Assembly: GCF_007830495.1 (NCBI RefSeq)
Contig: NZ_VLKW01000010.1
Location: 1 to 64,000, forward strand
Source: Pseudoduganella flava
GTDB lineage: Bacteria > Pseudomonadota > Gammaproteobacteria > Burkholderiales > Burkholderiaceae_D
Reading direction: 5' to 3'
DNA length: 64,000 nucleotides
The notes under the pieces are model-generated. The model was not told the DNA's origin. It did not search any database and worked only from the letters and a program-made list of their open reading frames with translations. Both the position numbers and the translations under genes were made by a program. Positions 18,044-28,339 of this stretch are shown piece after piece; within the stretch, counting starts at the first letter, position 1, and the number at the start of each line of letters is the position of its first letter.

Positions 18044-21000
18044 ATGCAAAAAATCTGGCAATTCCTGACCACCCGTACCAGCCTGATCGCGATCGGCTGG
18101 GTGGCCTTCGCCGCCTTGCTGCTGATCGTCGCCCGCCTGCTCGAGTGGCCGGCCAGCGTGCTGTGGATCGTGCTCGGCCTGGCGCTGCTGATCAGCGCCG
18201 TGCTGTGGCTGTGGCGCCGCCAGCGCCGCGCGCGCGCCGCGGGCAATCTGGGCAATATGCTCGAACAGCAGGTGGGCAAGGCCGATCCGGCCGCGCGCCA
18301 GGAAACGGAAGTGATCCGCAAGCGCCTGCAGGATGCGATCGCCACGATCAAGGGCTCGAAGCTGGGCCAGTTCTCCGGTAACGCGGCGCTGTACGAGCTG
18401 CCGTGGTATATGGTGATCGGCAACCCGGCGGCCGGCAAGAGCACGGCGATCGCCAGCTCCGGCCTGCAATTCCCGTTCGCCGACACGAAGGTCGTGCAAG
18501 GCGTCGGCGGCACCCGCAACTGCGACTGGTTCTTCACCACGGAAGGCATCCTGCTCGATACGGCGGGCCGCTATTCCGTCGTCGACGAAGACCGCGGCGA
18601 ATGGTTCGGCTTCCTCGACCTGCTGAAGAAGTACCGCCGCAAGGCACCGATCAACGGCGTCATCATCGCCGTCAGCCTGGCCGAGCTGACCCGCAACAAG
18701 CCGGAGTTCGCGATCAACCTGGCGAAGAACCTGCGCCAGCGCGTGCAGGAACTGACCGAGCGCCTCGAAGTGCATGCGCCCGTATACGTCGTGTTCACGA
18801 AGGCCGACCTGATCACGGGCTTCAACGAATTCTTCCAGGACAGCGACCGCCACGAGCGCGAAAAAGTCTGGGGCGCCACGCTGCCGTACGACCAGAACGT
18901 GACGAGCGAACAGCTGCTGGACCAGTTCGACGCCCGCTTCGACGAACTGTACGACGGCCTGAAGGACCTGAGCCTCGCGAACATGTCGCTGGCGCGCGAG
19001 CGCATGCCGGCCGGCGTATTCACGTTCCCGCTTGAATTCTCGTCCGTGAAGCCGGCGCTGCGCGCCTTCATCGCCACGCTGTTCGAGGAAAACCCGTTCC
19101 AGTTCAAGCCCGTGTTCCGCGGCTTCTACTTCACCAGCGCGCTGCAGGAAGGCGATGCCGTGTCGGCGTCGTCGGCCCGCGTGGCGCAGCGCTTCGACCT
19201 GAAGCTGGGCCCCGTCGAACACGAGGAGCACCATGAACAGCAGGGCTACTTCCTGCTCAACCTGTTCCGCAAGGTGATCTTCGCGGACAAGGAACTGGTC
19301 GCCCAGTACGCGAGCCCGGCCAAGATCCGGCTGCGCTACGCGGCCTTCTTCGCGGCCACCGCGCTGGTCGGCCTGGCGCTGGCCGGCTGGAGCTGGTCGT
19401 ACATGAACAACCGCCAGCTGGTGGCCAACGTGCAGGCGGACCTGGACCAGGCGATCAAGGTGCAGGCGAAGAACCTCGACCTGCAATCGCGCTTCCAGGC
19501 GCTGGAGATCCTGCAGGACCGCATCGAGCAGCTCGACCGCTACGAGGATGATCGTCCGCTGTCGCTGTCGCTGGGCCTGTACCAGGGCGAGCTGCTGAAC
19601 CGCAAGCTGCGCGAGGAATACTTCAACGGCGTGCGCGAAGTGATGCTGAAGCCCGTGGCGCAATCGCTGGAAGCGTTCCTGGCCGAGGTCAACGCCAACG
19701 CCGGCCAGCTGCAGCCGATGACGAAGCCGGTCGGCGGTGCCGCTCCTGCGCAAACGGCCGATGCGGCCGCCATCAACAACGGCGCGCAGCAGTTCAAGGA
19801 TGCGTCGCCGGCCAGCGCCGAGGATGCGTACAACGCGCTGAAGACGTACCTGATGCTGGCCGATAAATCGCGCGCCGAGTCGGCGCACCTGAACGACCAG
19901 CTGACCCGCTTCTGGCGCGTCTGGCTCGACAGCAACCGCGGCACGATGCCGCGCGAGCAGATGATCCGCAGCGCCGAACGGATGATTTCGTTCTACCTGG
20001 CCCAGGTCAACGACCCGTCGTGGCCCGTCATCGACGGCAAGCTGGCCCTCGTCGACCAGGCTCGCGACAACCTGCGCCGCGTCGTGCGCGGCATGCCGGC
20101 GCGCGACCGCGTGTATGCGGACGTGAAGGCGCGCGCCGCCACCCGCTACCCGTCCGTCACCGTGGCCCGCATCGTCGGCGAGCAGGACAAGGAACTGGTG
20201 CTGGGCAGCTATGCCGTCTCCGGCAGCTTCACACGCCAGGCGTGGGAAGGCTTCATCCAGCAGGCGTTCCGCGAAGCCGCGAACCGCGAGCTGCAAAGCG
20301 CTGATTGGGTGCTGAAGACGTCGTCGAAGGACGACCTGACCTTGGAAGGCAGCCCGGAACAGATCCAGAAATCACTGGTGGACCTGTACAAGGCCGAATA
20401 CGCGGCGCAGTGGCAGAAGTTCATGCAGGGCGTGACCGTGCGCGACCTGGAGACGTTCGATGGCGCCGCCGCCGCGATGAACCGCCTGGGCGACCCGCAG
20501 AATTCGCCGCTGACGAAGCTGATGGCGACCGTCTACGAGCAGACGTCGTGGGACAACCCGTCGCTGCTGAACACGAGCCTGGAGCGCGCCCAGCGCGGCA
20601 TCGCCGGCTGGTTCCGCGAGACGATCCTGCGCCAGAAACCCTCGCAGGTGAACGTCAACATCCCGGCCGGCGGTACGGCGCAGAACGCGGCGCTGCCGAT
20701 GGGCCCCGTGGGCCGCGAGTTCTCGGCCGTTGCACGCCTCGTCGTCGCCAAGGACAAGGATGCGTCGCTGATGCGCGGCTACATCGACAGCCTGGCCAAG
20801 CTGCGCGCCCGCTTCAACCAAATCAAGAACCAGGGCGACCCGGGCCCGGGCGCCAAGCAGCTGATGCAGCAGACGCTCGACGGCAGCGGTTCCGAACTGG
20901 CCGATGCGCTGAAATACGTCGACGAGCAGATGCTGGTCGGGATGACGGACACGCAGCGCCAGGCCCTGCGCCCGGTGCTGGTGCGCCCGCTGATGCAGAC

Positions 21001-21904
21001 GTTCGCCGTGATCGTCAAGCCCACCGAGGCCGAGATCAACAAGGTGTGGGCGGCCCAGGTGCTGCAGCCGTTCAACCGCGGCCTCGCGCTGAAGTATCCG
21101 TTCTCGACGGAGTCCCGTTCGGAAGCGAGCAATGCGGAGATCGGCGAGATCTTCGGCCCGGATGGCGCGATCGCGAAGTTCTTCAACACGACGATCGGCC
21201 CGCTGGTCGTGCGCCGCGGCGATGCGTTGTCCGCCCGCACGTGGGCCGACATGGGCATCACGCTGGCACCGAACGTCGTCGCCAACTTCCCGAACTGGGT
21301 GGCACCGCTGGCCGCCGGCGGCGTCGCCAACGCGGCCGCCTCCAGCGGCGGCGAAGGCCAGACGCAGTTCGACGTGCAGGCGCTGGGTGCCGTCGGCGGC
21401 ACCGAGTTCACGATGGAGATCGACGGCCAGGCACTGCGCTGGCGCGGCCAGCCGCAGCCCTGGGTGCACATGACGTGGCCGAACGCGCGCGGCGTGCCGG
21501 GCGCGAAGATCACGGCGATCACGCCGGAAGGCCGCAACGTCGTCGTGCTGGACGAGCCGGGCCACTTCGGCCTGAAGAAGATGATCGAAGCGGCCCAGCG
21601 CAAGCGCAAGGACAATGGCGTGTTCGAACTGAGCTGGCAGAACGGCGGCGTGACCGTGATGGCGAACCTGAAGGTGCTGGCGACGACGGCGCCGGCGCCG
21701 CAGGCCCAGGCCCCGCAACCGGGCCAGGGCTTCAAGCGCCTGCGCCTGCCCGAGACGATCACCGCACCGGCTCCGGCCCGCGCGCCGGAAGCCCCGGCAC
21801 CTTCGGCCCCATCCGCACCGGCGGCGCCCGCAGCGCCCGCACCGGCTGCACCGACACCGACCCGCAGCACGGCGGCCGCCGCACCGGTGGGAGCAATGCA
21901 ATGA
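18044..21904 (+). CDS. tssM: TssM (IcmF family) T6SS inner-membrane core protein
   Basis: 1286 residues, the usual length. TssM spans the inner membrane and reaches through the periplasm to complete the membrane complex with TssL and an outer-membrane lipoprotein. Seen: two N-terminal helices (about 12-60), a cytoplasmic GTPase-like domain with Walker A GNPAAGKST near residue 125 and LLDTAGRY as a switch region, a third helix near 435, then the long periplasmic part. The C-terminus ends in an Ala-Pro tail. Its stop overlaps the tagF start by ATGA, so the two are translated together. Confidence 0.97.
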   Translation: MQKIWQFLTTRTSLIAIGWVAFAALLLIVARLLEWPASVLWIVLGLALLISAVLWLWRRQRRARAAGNLGNMLEQQVGKADPAARQETEVIRKRLQDAIATIKGSKLGQFSGNAALYELPWYMVIGNPAAGKSTAIASSGLQFPFADTKVVQGVGGTRNCDWFFTTEGILLDTAGRYSVVDEDRGEWFGFLDLLKKYRRKAPINGVIIAVSLAELTRNKPEFAINLAKNLRQRVQELTERLEVHAPVYVVFTKADLITGFNEFFQDSDRHEREKVWGATLPYDQNVTSEQLLDQFDARFDELYDGLKDLSLANMSLARERMPAGVFTFPLEFSSVKPALRAFIATLFEENPFQFKPVFRGFYFTSALQEGDAVSASSARVAQRFDLKLGPVEHEEHHEQQGYFLLNLFRKVIFADKELVAQYASPAKIRLRYAAFFAATALVGLALAGWSWSYMNNRQLVANVQADLDQAIKVQAKNLDLQSRFQALEILQDRIEQLDRYEDDRPLSLSLGLYQGELLNRKLREEYFNGVREVMLKPVAQSLEAFLAEVNANAGQLQPMTKPVGGAAPAQTADAAAINNGAQQFKDASPASAEDAYNALKTYLMLADKSRAESAHLNDQLTRFWRVWLDSNRGTMPREQMIRSAERMISFYLAQVNDPSWPVIDGKLALVDQARDNLRRVVRGMPARDRVYADVKARAATRYPSVTVARIVGEQDKELVLGSYAVSGSFTRQAWEGFIQQAFREAANRELQSADWVLKTSSKDDLTLEGSPEQIQKSLVDLYKAEYAAQWQKFMQGVTVRDLETFDGAAAAMNRLGDPQNSPLTKLMATVYEQTSWDNPSLLNTSLERAQRGIAGWFRETILRQKPSQVNVNIPAGGTAQNAALPMGPVGREFSAVARLVVAKDKDASLMRGYIDSLAKLRARFNQIKNQGDPGPGAKQLMQQTLDGSGSELADALKYVDEQMLVGMTDTQRQALRPVLVRPLMQTFAVIVKPTEAEINKVWAAQVLQPFNRGLALKYPFSTESRSEASNAEIGEIFGPDGAIAKFFNTTIGPLVVRRGDALSARTWADMGITLAPNVVANFPNWVAPLAAGGVANAAASSGGEGQTQFDVQALGAVGGTEFTMEIDGQALRWRGQPQPWVHMTWPNARGVPGAKITAITPEGRNVVVLDEPGHFGLKKMIEAAQRKRKDNGVFELSWQNGGVTVMANLKVLATTAPAPQAQAPQPGQGFKRLRLPETITAPAPARAPEAPAPSAPSAPAAPAAPAPAAPTPTRSTAAAAPVGAMQ

Positions 21905-22887
21905 GCCGCGCCGTCACTCCCGTGAACGTCGGCTATTTCGGCAAGCTGCCCAGCCGCGGCGACTTCGTCAAGGGCAGCGCCAGCCCGGCCCTGATGCAGG
22001 TGCTGGACGACTGGCTGTCGCAGGCGATGGAGCTGATGAGCGCGAACGCGCGCTGGAAGCTGGCGTACGACGCCGTCGCGCCGCTGCACTTCGCGTTCGT
22101 CGGTCCGCGCCGGCGCCATGCGATCGGCGGCCATATCCTGGCCAGCAGTGACCAGTCCAGCCGCCGCTATCCGTTCCTGATGGTGGGCGCGATGGAAGTC
22201 GCGGAACCGGGCACCTTCGTGCCGAACGCGCCGCTGGTGTTCACCCGCCTGTGGAGCCGTCTTGAAACGCTGGCGGCCGGCGTGCGCGACGCCAGCGACC
22301 CGGCCGTGCCGTTGCAGGCGGCCGCCGCGAAACCGATCGAACTGGACCTGCGCGCCGCCGCCTACGATGCCGCATTCGAGGACTTCCTCGAACTGCAGAC
22401 CTTGACGGCGCTCGACGCGATGCTGGCGCAGGCGGGTTTTGCGGGCACGTCCCGCCAGGTGCTGCTGGCGCTCGGCATGCTGCTGCAGCCGGTGCTGGCC
22501 AGCAGTTCCAGCCGCCTTGAAAAAAGCCTGGTGCTGCCGCTGCCGGAAGACCCGATGTACCGCAACCTGGTGGCCGCGTTCTGGATGCACCTGATCACGC
22601 CGTTCCTGGCGCGCGCCGATTTCGAACTGGCGCTGTTCGTCACGCGCATCGAAGGCCGGCCGATGCTGGTGCTGGGCTTTTCCGGCGCATCGGCGCAGAC
22701 GCTGCGCGCGATCATGGACCCGCAGGCCGGGCTCGATCACCACATCGCGTTCGAGGAACTGGACTGGGTCGAAGAGCAGATCGACACCGACTACGCGGTG
22801 AAGAAGCTGTCGACCTACCTCGCGCGCGGCGATTTGTCATTGAAGTCCGCGCTGGAATCCGTCGGCACGGCATTTATCGGAACATGA
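21901..22887 (+). CDS. tagF: TagF (ImpM family) T6SS regulator
   Basis: 328 residues. TagF proteins repress T6SS activity after translation, in Pseudomonas by acting against Fha-dependent assembly. The family N-terminus V-G-Y-F-G-K-L-P-S-R-G-D-F is clear, as is the later W-R-R/S-R-R-Y-P core. The start at 21901 overlaps the tssM stop (ATGA), and its own stop overlaps the next start in the same way. No Fha, kinase or phosphatase gene (the threonine phosphorylation pathway partners) is in the window. Confidence 0.95.
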   Translation: MSRAVTPVNVGYFGKLPSRGDFVKGSASPALMQVLDDWLSQAMELMSANARWKLAYDAVAPLHFAFVGPRRRHAIGGHILASSDQSSRRYPFLMVGAMEVAEPGTFVPNAPLVFTRLWSRLETLAAGVRDASDPAVPLQAAAAKPIELDLRAAAYDAAFEDFLELQTLTALDAMLAQAGFAGTSRQVLLALGMLLQPVLASSSSRLEKSLVLPLPEDPMYRNLVAAFWMHLITPFLARADFELALFVTRIEGRPMLVLGFSGASAQTLRAIMDPQAGLDHHIAFEELDWVEEQIDTDYAVKKLSTYLARGDLSLKSALESVGTAFIGT

Positions 22888-23693
22888 ACATGCGATTGAA
22901 ACCCCTCCTCGCCGCCAGGTTGACGACCGGCGTGCTGGCCGGCCTGCTCGCCATCACGGCGGCGGCGCAAAACACGGCACCGGCGCCGGCCGCGCCGGAA
23001 CCGGGCCAGGTGCTGGCCAGCGGCACCGTGCCCGACGAAGCGACCAAGGCCGCCGTGCTGGCCAAGCTGCGCGAGCTGTACGGCGCCGACAAGGTCGTCG
23101 ACCAGATCGCCGTCGGTCCGGTGGCGATGCCGGCCAACTGGAACGACTACGTGCAGAAGCTGATCACGCCCGACCTGCGGCAGATCAGCCGCGGCCAGCT
23201 GAAAATCGACGGCAATACCGTCAGCCTGCGCGGCGAAGTGGCCAACGAGGCCGTGCGCCAGAAGATCGCCGGCACGGTAGCGGCGAGCCTGAACCCGACC
23301 TACACCGTCAACAACGGCCTGCGCGTGTCGGCCGCCGACCAGGCCGTGCTGGACCGCACGCTGGCCAACCGCACGATCGAATTCGAAAGCGGCCAGGCGA
23401 CGTTGACGCCGGCCGGCCGCGCGATCCTCGACGAGATGGTCGCGGCGATGCAGAAGCTGAAAGGCCGCAAGATCGAGATCATCGGCCACACCGACAGCGC
23501 CGGCCTGCGCGCCAGTAACGTGAACCTGTCGCAGGCGCGTGCCGCCACCGTGAAGAGCTACCTGGCGGCGCACGGCATTCCGGAAGAGCTGCTGAGCGCC
23601 AGCGGCCAGGGCCCGGACCGCCCGATCGCCAGCAACGACACGGCGGACGGGCGCGCGCGCAACCGCCGCATCGAATTCCGCCTGGCCCAGTAA
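22884..23693 (+). CDS. Exported OmpA-type peptidoglycan-binding protein of the T6SS
   Basis: 269 residues with a signal peptide (cleavage after ITAAAQ). A middle region with K-I-D-G-N-T-V-S-L-R-G-E-V looks like a BON-like domain, followed by an OmpA C-terminal domain with TIEFESGQATLTPAGRAIL, HTDSAGLRASNVNLSQARA and N-R-R-I-E-F. It should hold the T6SS membrane complex to the cell wall. In many systems this domain is fused to TssL; here TssL lacks it, so this protein may supply the function. In Burkholderia clusters such a gene is called tagN by my recollection. The start overlaps the tagF stop; a second ATG lies two codons in. Confidence 0.9.
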   Translation: MNMRLKPLLAARLTTGVLAGLLAITAAAQNTAPAPAAPEPGQVLASGTVPDEATKAAVLAKLRELYGADKVVDQIAVGPVAMPANWNDYVQKLITPDLRQISRGQLKIDGNTVSLRGEVANEAVRQKIAGTVAASLNPTYTVNNGLRVSAADQAVLDRTLANRTIEFESGQATLTPAGRAILDEMVAAMQKLKGRKIEIIGHTDSAGLRASNVNLSQARAATVKSYLAAHGIPEELLSASGQGPDRPIASNDTADGRARNRRIEFRLAQ

Positions 23694-23719
23694 GGCCGCA
23701 AGAACACCACGGAGAACCC

Positions 23720-24745
23720 ATGTTTACCGCAGAACAGCTGCTCATCCCCATCAGTTCGTCGAATCCGTCGGGTATCGACATCTCGTTCTCGCCCGAGCTG
23801 GACGCGATCGCGCAGGCGCGCAAGTTCGACGATCCGTCGCTGGCGCAGGGCGAATGGGTGACGGAGCTGAAGGAAGCCGACTGGGAATTCGTCGTGCAGC
23901 GCTGCGTGGCGCTGCTGACGCAGCAGAGCAAGGACCTGAAGGTGGCCGTCTGGCTCACGGAAGCGGCGGCCAAGCAGTACCACCTGCGTGGCCTGGGCGA
24001 AGGCTTCCGCCTGCTGGCCGGGCTGTGCGAACAGTACTGGGACCTGGGCCTGTACCCGCAGGCTGACGACGGCGACCAGGAACAGCGCATCGGCAACCTG
24101 TCGTGGATCCTGTCGCGCACCCGCTCGCTGGTGCGCGAAATACCGCTGACGGAAGGCCGCCACACAGCCTGGTCGACGGTGGACTTCGAAGCGGCCCGCA
24201 AGCGTGCCAGCGCCGGCCAGGAGACGGACGGCCAGCCGAAGCTGGCGGACATGGAAGCGGCCAAGCGCGCCACGTCGGCCAGCTTCGTCGCCGCGTTCAA
24301 CGCCGACGCGCAATACTGCCTTGACGCGCTGCGCGAACTGGAACGGGTGTCCGATGCGAAGCTGGGCCACGACAGCCCGGGCTTCTCGGCCGCGCGCGAC
24401 GCACTGGAAGGCATGCTGCACGCGATGCCGGCAGTCGCCGCGAGTCCCGCCGCGCAGGAAGCCGCAGCGACGCCCGCCGGCACGGATGCCGGCAGCGCCA
24501 CGGCCTCGACCCCGGCACAGCAAACCACCGGCCCGATCCGCACGCGCGCGCAAGCGATCGCCCAGCTGCGCGACGTGGCCCGCTTCTTCCGCGAGACGGA
24601 GCCGCACAGCCCCGTGTCCTATTTCGCCGAAAAGGCGGCCAACGCGGGCGAGCAGGACCTGCACACGTGGCTGCGCTCCGTGATCAAGGACCAGGGCTCG
24701 CTGGCCCATATCGAGGAATTGCTGGGCGTACCGCCGTCGAATTGA
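23720..24745 (+). CDS. tssA: TssA T6SS baseplate/sheath priming protein
   Basis: 341 residues of the short TssA type. The N-terminal ImpA domain is clear: P-I-S-S-S-N-P-S-G-I-D at the start, then WEFVVQRC, AVWLTEAAA and YWDLGLYP. The C-terminal part after an Ala-Thr linker (about 235-270) contains RAQAIAQLRDVARFFRETEPHSPV, the usual end domain, given here in two halves of the same stretch. TssA directs sheath polymerisation between membrane complex and baseplate. GGAG precedes the ATG. It is the last gene of the plus run and converges on the minus-strand gene at 24764. Confidence 0.95.
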   Translation: MFTAEQLLIPISSSNPSGIDISFSPELDAIAQARKFDDPSLAQGEWVTELKEADWEFVVQRCVALLTQQSKDLKVAVWLTEAAAKQYHLRGLGEGFRLLAGLCEQYWDLGLYPQADDGDQEQRIGNLSWILSRTRSLVREIPLTEGRHTAWSTVDFEAARKRASAGQETDGQPKLADMEAAKRATSASFVAAFNADAQYCLDALRELERVSDAKLGHDSPGFSAARDALEGMLHAMPAVAASPAAQEAAATPAGTDAGSATASTPAQQTTGPIRTRAQAIAQLRDVARFFRETEPHSPVSYFAEKAANAGEQDLHTWLRSVIKDQGSLAHIEELLGVPPSN

Positions 24746-24763
24746 ACGCCCGCCTCGGCGCCG

Positions 24764-25501
24764 TCAGTGCAGGGCCGCGGCGGCGCGGGGCACCAGGTAC
24801 CAGGCGCCATATGGGTTCGCGAACAGCGAACCCTCGTCGTACTGCACGCCGGGGTGCGCACGCACCAAATACACCGGCGCATCCTCGCTGACGGCAAACG
24901 TCTGCCCGTCGCGCACTTCCGGCGCTTCCGTCAGCAGGTAATGCGTGAAGGCGCGCAGCAGTTCCACGCTGTTCGCCTCGGCCGTGATGGCGTCCTTCAG
25001 GCCGAAGCAGTGCATGCCGCACGAATACGTCTCCATCCCCGTCACGAACACCACCATCGCGCGGTGCGCCGCAAAGCGGTGCAGGTAGTCGCACAGCCGC
25101 AGCCACTCGTCCGGCGCATGGGCGATGCCGGAACTTTCCACCTTGACGCCCAGGCCGCCCGCCTTCACCAGCGTGGCCGCCGCCTTCATCATCGCATCGA
25201 CGTTGGCCGGCGTGCCGCCATAGCCGATCAGGTAGACGACCGACGCGTGCTTGCCGACGGCCTGCATGGCCGGCGTCCCCTGCCAGTGCGCGCCGGCCGC
25301 GCTGAACGCGCCCTGCATCCGCTTGTCGCGCTTTTCCAGCTGGATGTCGCAGCCGAAGCCGGACACGGTGTCCATCAGCACGAGGCCGAACGTCACGTAG
25401 CCCGCATCCAGCGCGGCCACCGCTGCGCCGAGCGCCTTGTAGCTCTTCCACGGGCCGGGAATGCACAACACGAGTTCAGGGTGCGGAATGTGGGTGGACA
25501 T
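24764..25501 (-). CDS. Hypothetical cytoplasmic protein at the end of the tssB-tssH run
   Basis: 245 residues with no signal peptide or membrane helix. It opens H-P-E-L-V-L-C-I-P-G-P-W-K-S-Y, then alternates strands and helices; a C-terminal stretch with M-E-T-Y-S-C-G-M-H-C-F-G-L-K-D-A is Cys and His rich. I believe it belongs to the DUF4261 group seen near T6SS genes, but I cannot confirm this from sequence alone. It lies 159 bp after tssH on the same strand, so it may be a separate unit or the last gene of that operon. Function unknown. Confidence 0.7.
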   Translation of the reverse strand: MSTHIPHPELVLCIPGPWKSYKALGAAVAALDAGYVTFGLVLMDTVSGFGCDIQLEKRDKRMQGAFSAAGAHWQGTPAMQAVGKHASVVYLIGYGGTPANVDAMMKAAATLVKAGGLGVKVESSGIAHAPDEWLRLCDYLHRFAAHRAMVVFVTGMETYSCGMHCFGLKDAITAEANSVELLRAFTHYLLTEAPEVRDGQTFAVSEDAPVYLVRAHPGVQYDEGSLFANPYGAWYLVPRAAAALH

Positions 25502-25598
25502 GGTTGCACGCGGAAATAGGTTGTTGAACGATCGGGCGGACCACCAGCGTAACGGCCCGCCCCGCCCGGGGCAAGCCGCCGCGTTGGAGGCAGATCAA

Positions 25599-25617
25599 GC
25601 GCCCGCGACGCGGGCGC
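25599..25617 (-). terminator. Perfect GC palindrome after tssH
   Basis: Arms of 9 bp around one central base in the 159-bp gap between the tssH stop and the hypothetical gene. On the minus strand it would fold about 45 nt after the tssH stop. No strong T run follows, so it may be an mRNA end protector, a weak terminator or a chance GC-rich palindrome. Confidence 0.3.
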
Positions 25618-25660
25618 GCGCCAGGCATCACTTGACCTTCGCTTCACCGTCGTTTGCCCC

Positions 25661-28309
25661 TCATTTGACTGTATAGCGGAAAGCCCCCTGCTTGTTGGTA
25701 CCGACCTTGATCTTCGCGATCGGCTCGCCCTGCGCCATCCGCGCCAGCACGGATTCGGCGATTTCCGGCAGCAAGGTACCGTTGAGGATATTGTCCACGT
25801 TGCGCGCTCCCGAGTCGACTTCCGTGCAGCGTGCCAGCACCGCTTCGACAACGCTGTCGTCGTAGCTGAAGTCGGCCTTGTGGTTGGCGGCCACACGGCG
25901 GCCGATCTTGTCCAGCTTCAGGCGGATGATGTCCTCCAGCACGTCGTCCGGGATCGGGTAATACGGGATCACCTTCAGGCGGCCCAGGAATGCCGGCTTG
26001 AACTGCTTCATCAGCGCCGGGCGGATCATCTCCTCGAGCGCGTCCGGCGCCGGCATTTCTTCCGGCGTCTTGTTCAGGCATGCCTGCATCATCGTGCCGG
26101 AGGCGACGTTCGACGTCAGGATGATGATCGTGTTGCGGAAGTCGATCTCGCGCCCTTCCGCATCGTCCATCACGCCCTTGTCGAACACCTGGAAGAACAG
26201 CTCCATCACGTCCGGGTGCGCCTTCTCGACCTCGTCGAGCAGCACCACGCTGTACGGATTGCGCCGCACCGCCTCGGTCAGCACGCCGCCTTCGCCATAG
26301 CCCACGTAGCCCGGCGGCGAGCCTTTCAGGCCCGACACGCTGTGCGCTTCCTGGTATTCGCTCATATTGATCGTGACGAGCTTGCGCTCGCCGCCGTACA
26401 GCGCATCGGCCAGCGCCAGCGCCGTCTCCGTCTTGCCGACGCCGGAAGGGCCGACGAACAGGAACACGCCCTTCGGCTTGTTCGGGTCGTCCAGGTTGGC
26501 GCGGGCCGTGCGCACCCGCTGCGCCACCGCCTCGATCGCGTGCGGCTGGCCCAGCACTCGCTGCGACAGCAGGTCCTTCAGGTTCAGCACTGTCTTGATT
26601 TCATCCTTGACCATCTTGCCGAGCGGGATGCCGGTCCACGCGGCGACGATCTCGGCGACGATGTGGCCGTCGACCTGCAGCGGCACCATGGGCGTCTCGC
26701 CCTGCAGCGCCTTCAGTTCGGCCTGCAGCGCCTGCACGTCGCCCGCCTGGCTGGCGTCGCCGCCGGCTTCCAGTTGCGTACGGGCGGCCTGGATCTGCGC
26801 CGTCAGCGTCTTTTCCTTCTCCCAGCGCTCGGCCAGCGTCGCCAGTTCCTCGTCGGTGGCCTTGCGCTCGGCCGCCAGTTCCTTCAGCCGCGCCGCATGC
26901 GTCGGATTGCCGGCGCCCTGCTCGCGTTCCAGCGCGGCCTGTTCGGCCGCCAGGCGTTCCAGGCGGCGCGTCAGGTCTTCGATGCGGGCCGGCGTCGCGT
27001 TCTGGCCCAGCGCCACTTTCGCGCAGGCCGTATCGAGCACGCTGATCGCCTTGTCCGGCAGCTGGCGGCCGCTGATATAGCGGTGAGACAGGCGCACCGC
27101 CTCGGTGATCGCCTCGTCGTACACGCGCACGTTGAAGTGTTTTTCCATCAAAGGCGCCATGCCGCGCAGCATCGCGCAGGCCAGCGTTTCCGATGGCTCC
27201 TCGACCTTCACGACCTGGAAGCGACGGGCCAGCGCGGCATCCTTCTCGAAGTACTTCTTGTACTCGCCCCACGTGGTGGCGGCGATCGTGCGCAGCTCGC
27301 CGCGTGCCAGCGCGGGCTTCAGCAGGTTCGCCGCGTCGTTCTGGCCGGCCTGGCCGCCGGCGCCGATCATCGTGTGCGCCTCGTCGATGAACAGCACGAT
27401 CGCATGCGGGCTTTTCTTCACTTCGTCGATCACGTTCTTCAGGCGGTTCTCGAACTCGCCCTTGACGCTGGCGCCGGCCTGCAGCAGGCCCATGTCCAGC
27501 GTGTGCACCTCGACGCCCTTCAGCACGTCCGGCACGTCGCCCTGCGCGATGCGCAGGGCCAGGCCTTCGACGACGGCCGTCTTGCCGACGCCCGCCTCGC
27601 CCGTCAGGATCGGGTTGTTCTGGCGGCGGCGCATCAGGATGTCGATCGCCTGGCGGATTTCCTGGTCGCGGCCGATGACCGGGTCGACCTTGCCGTCGCG
27701 GGCGCGCTGCGTCAGGTTCGTCGTGAACTGGTCCAGCGCCGGCGTCGGCGACTGCGTACGCTGCGTCAGCTCGCCGACCGGATCGGCGCCCTCCTCCGCG
27801 CCCGCCGCGGCGGCGGGAGAGGTGGCTTCCTGCGAACCGCTGGTCAGCTTGTCGAAGTGGTGCTTCAACTGGTCCGGCTCGATCTTCGCGAACTGCTTCG
27901 ACGCGCGGTGCGCCAGCTGCGCCAGTTCCGGCGTGGTCAGGAGCGCATGCAGCAGGTGGCCGCTGCGGATCTGCGCCTGCCGCTCGGGCGTCGCATCCAG
28001 CGACGCCAGCAGCCACGCGTGTTCGAACAGCTTCGGCAGCCGCTCCGAGAACACGGGCGTGCGCGTATTGCCGTTCTTGAACTTGGCCACCTCGGCCTGC
28101 AGGTCCGCCACCAGCATGTCCGTGCTGACGCCGCACTGGCGCGCGACGACGGCGAAGTCGCTGGACGGCTGCTCCAGCAGCGCCAGGAACAGGTGCTCGA
28201 TGTCCACCTCGAACTGGCCCATCGACACACAGATGCCGGCAGCGCGCGTGGCGGCGGCGCGGCTGGTGTCGTTCAGCTTGCCGATCAGCGTTTTCAGGTT
28301 GATGCTCAT
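25661..28309 (-). CDS. tssH: TssH (ClpV) sheath-recycling AAA+ ATPase
   Basis: 882 residues. ClpV pulls contracted TssB/TssC sheaths apart for reuse. Domains in order: ClpV-type N-terminal double repeat (about 1-150), first AAA+ module with GEAGVGKTAVVEG and LFIDEAHT, coiled-coil middle region rich in Ala-Glu-Arg (about 420-520), second module with GPSGVGKTETALALADAL and LLDEVEKAHPDV, and the C-terminal small domain. The gene follows tssG after 30 bp and belongs to the minus-strand tssB-to-tssH operon. Confidence 0.97.
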   Translation of the reverse strand: MSINLKTLIGKLNDTSRAAATRAAGICVSMGQFEVDIEHLFLALLEQPSSDFAVVARQCGVSTDMLVADLQAEVAKFKNGNTRTPVFSERLPKLFEHAWLLASLDATPERQAQIRSGHLLHALLTTPELAQLAHRASKQFAKIEPDQLKHHFDKLTSGSQEATSPAAAAGAEEGADPVGELTQRTQSPTPALDQFTTNLTQRARDGKVDPVIGRDQEIRQAIDILMRRRQNNPILTGEAGVGKTAVVEGLALRIAQGDVPDVLKGVEVHTLDMGLLQAGASVKGEFENRLKNVIDEVKKSPHAIVLFIDEAHTMIGAGGQAGQNDAANLLKPALARGELRTIAATTWGEYKKYFEKDAALARRFQVVKVEEPSETLACAMLRGMAPLMEKHFNVRVYDEAITEAVRLSHRYISGRQLPDKAISVLDTACAKVALGQNATPARIEDLTRRLERLAAEQAALEREQGAGNPTHAARLKELAAERKATDEELATLAERWEKEKTLTAQIQAARTQLEAGGDASQAGDVQALQAELKALQGETPMVPLQVDGHIVAEIVAAWTGIPLGKMVKDEIKTVLNLKDLLSQRVLGQPHAIEAVAQRVRTARANLDDPNKPKGVFLFVGPSGVGKTETALALADALYGGERKLVTINMSEYQEAHSVSGLKGSPPGYVGYGEGGVLTEAVRRNPYSVVLLDEVEKAHPDVMELFFQVFDKGVMDDAEGREIDFRNTIIILTSNVASGTMMQACLNKTPEEMPAPDALEEMIRPALMKQFKPAFLGRLKVIPYYPIPDDVLEDIIRLKLDKIGRRVAANHKADFSYDDSVVEAVLARCTEVDSGARNVDNILNGTLLPEIAESVLARMAQGEPIAKIKVGTNKQGAFRYTVK

Positions 28310-28339
28310 CTCTGTGATCCCTTATTTTCTAAAATTGCG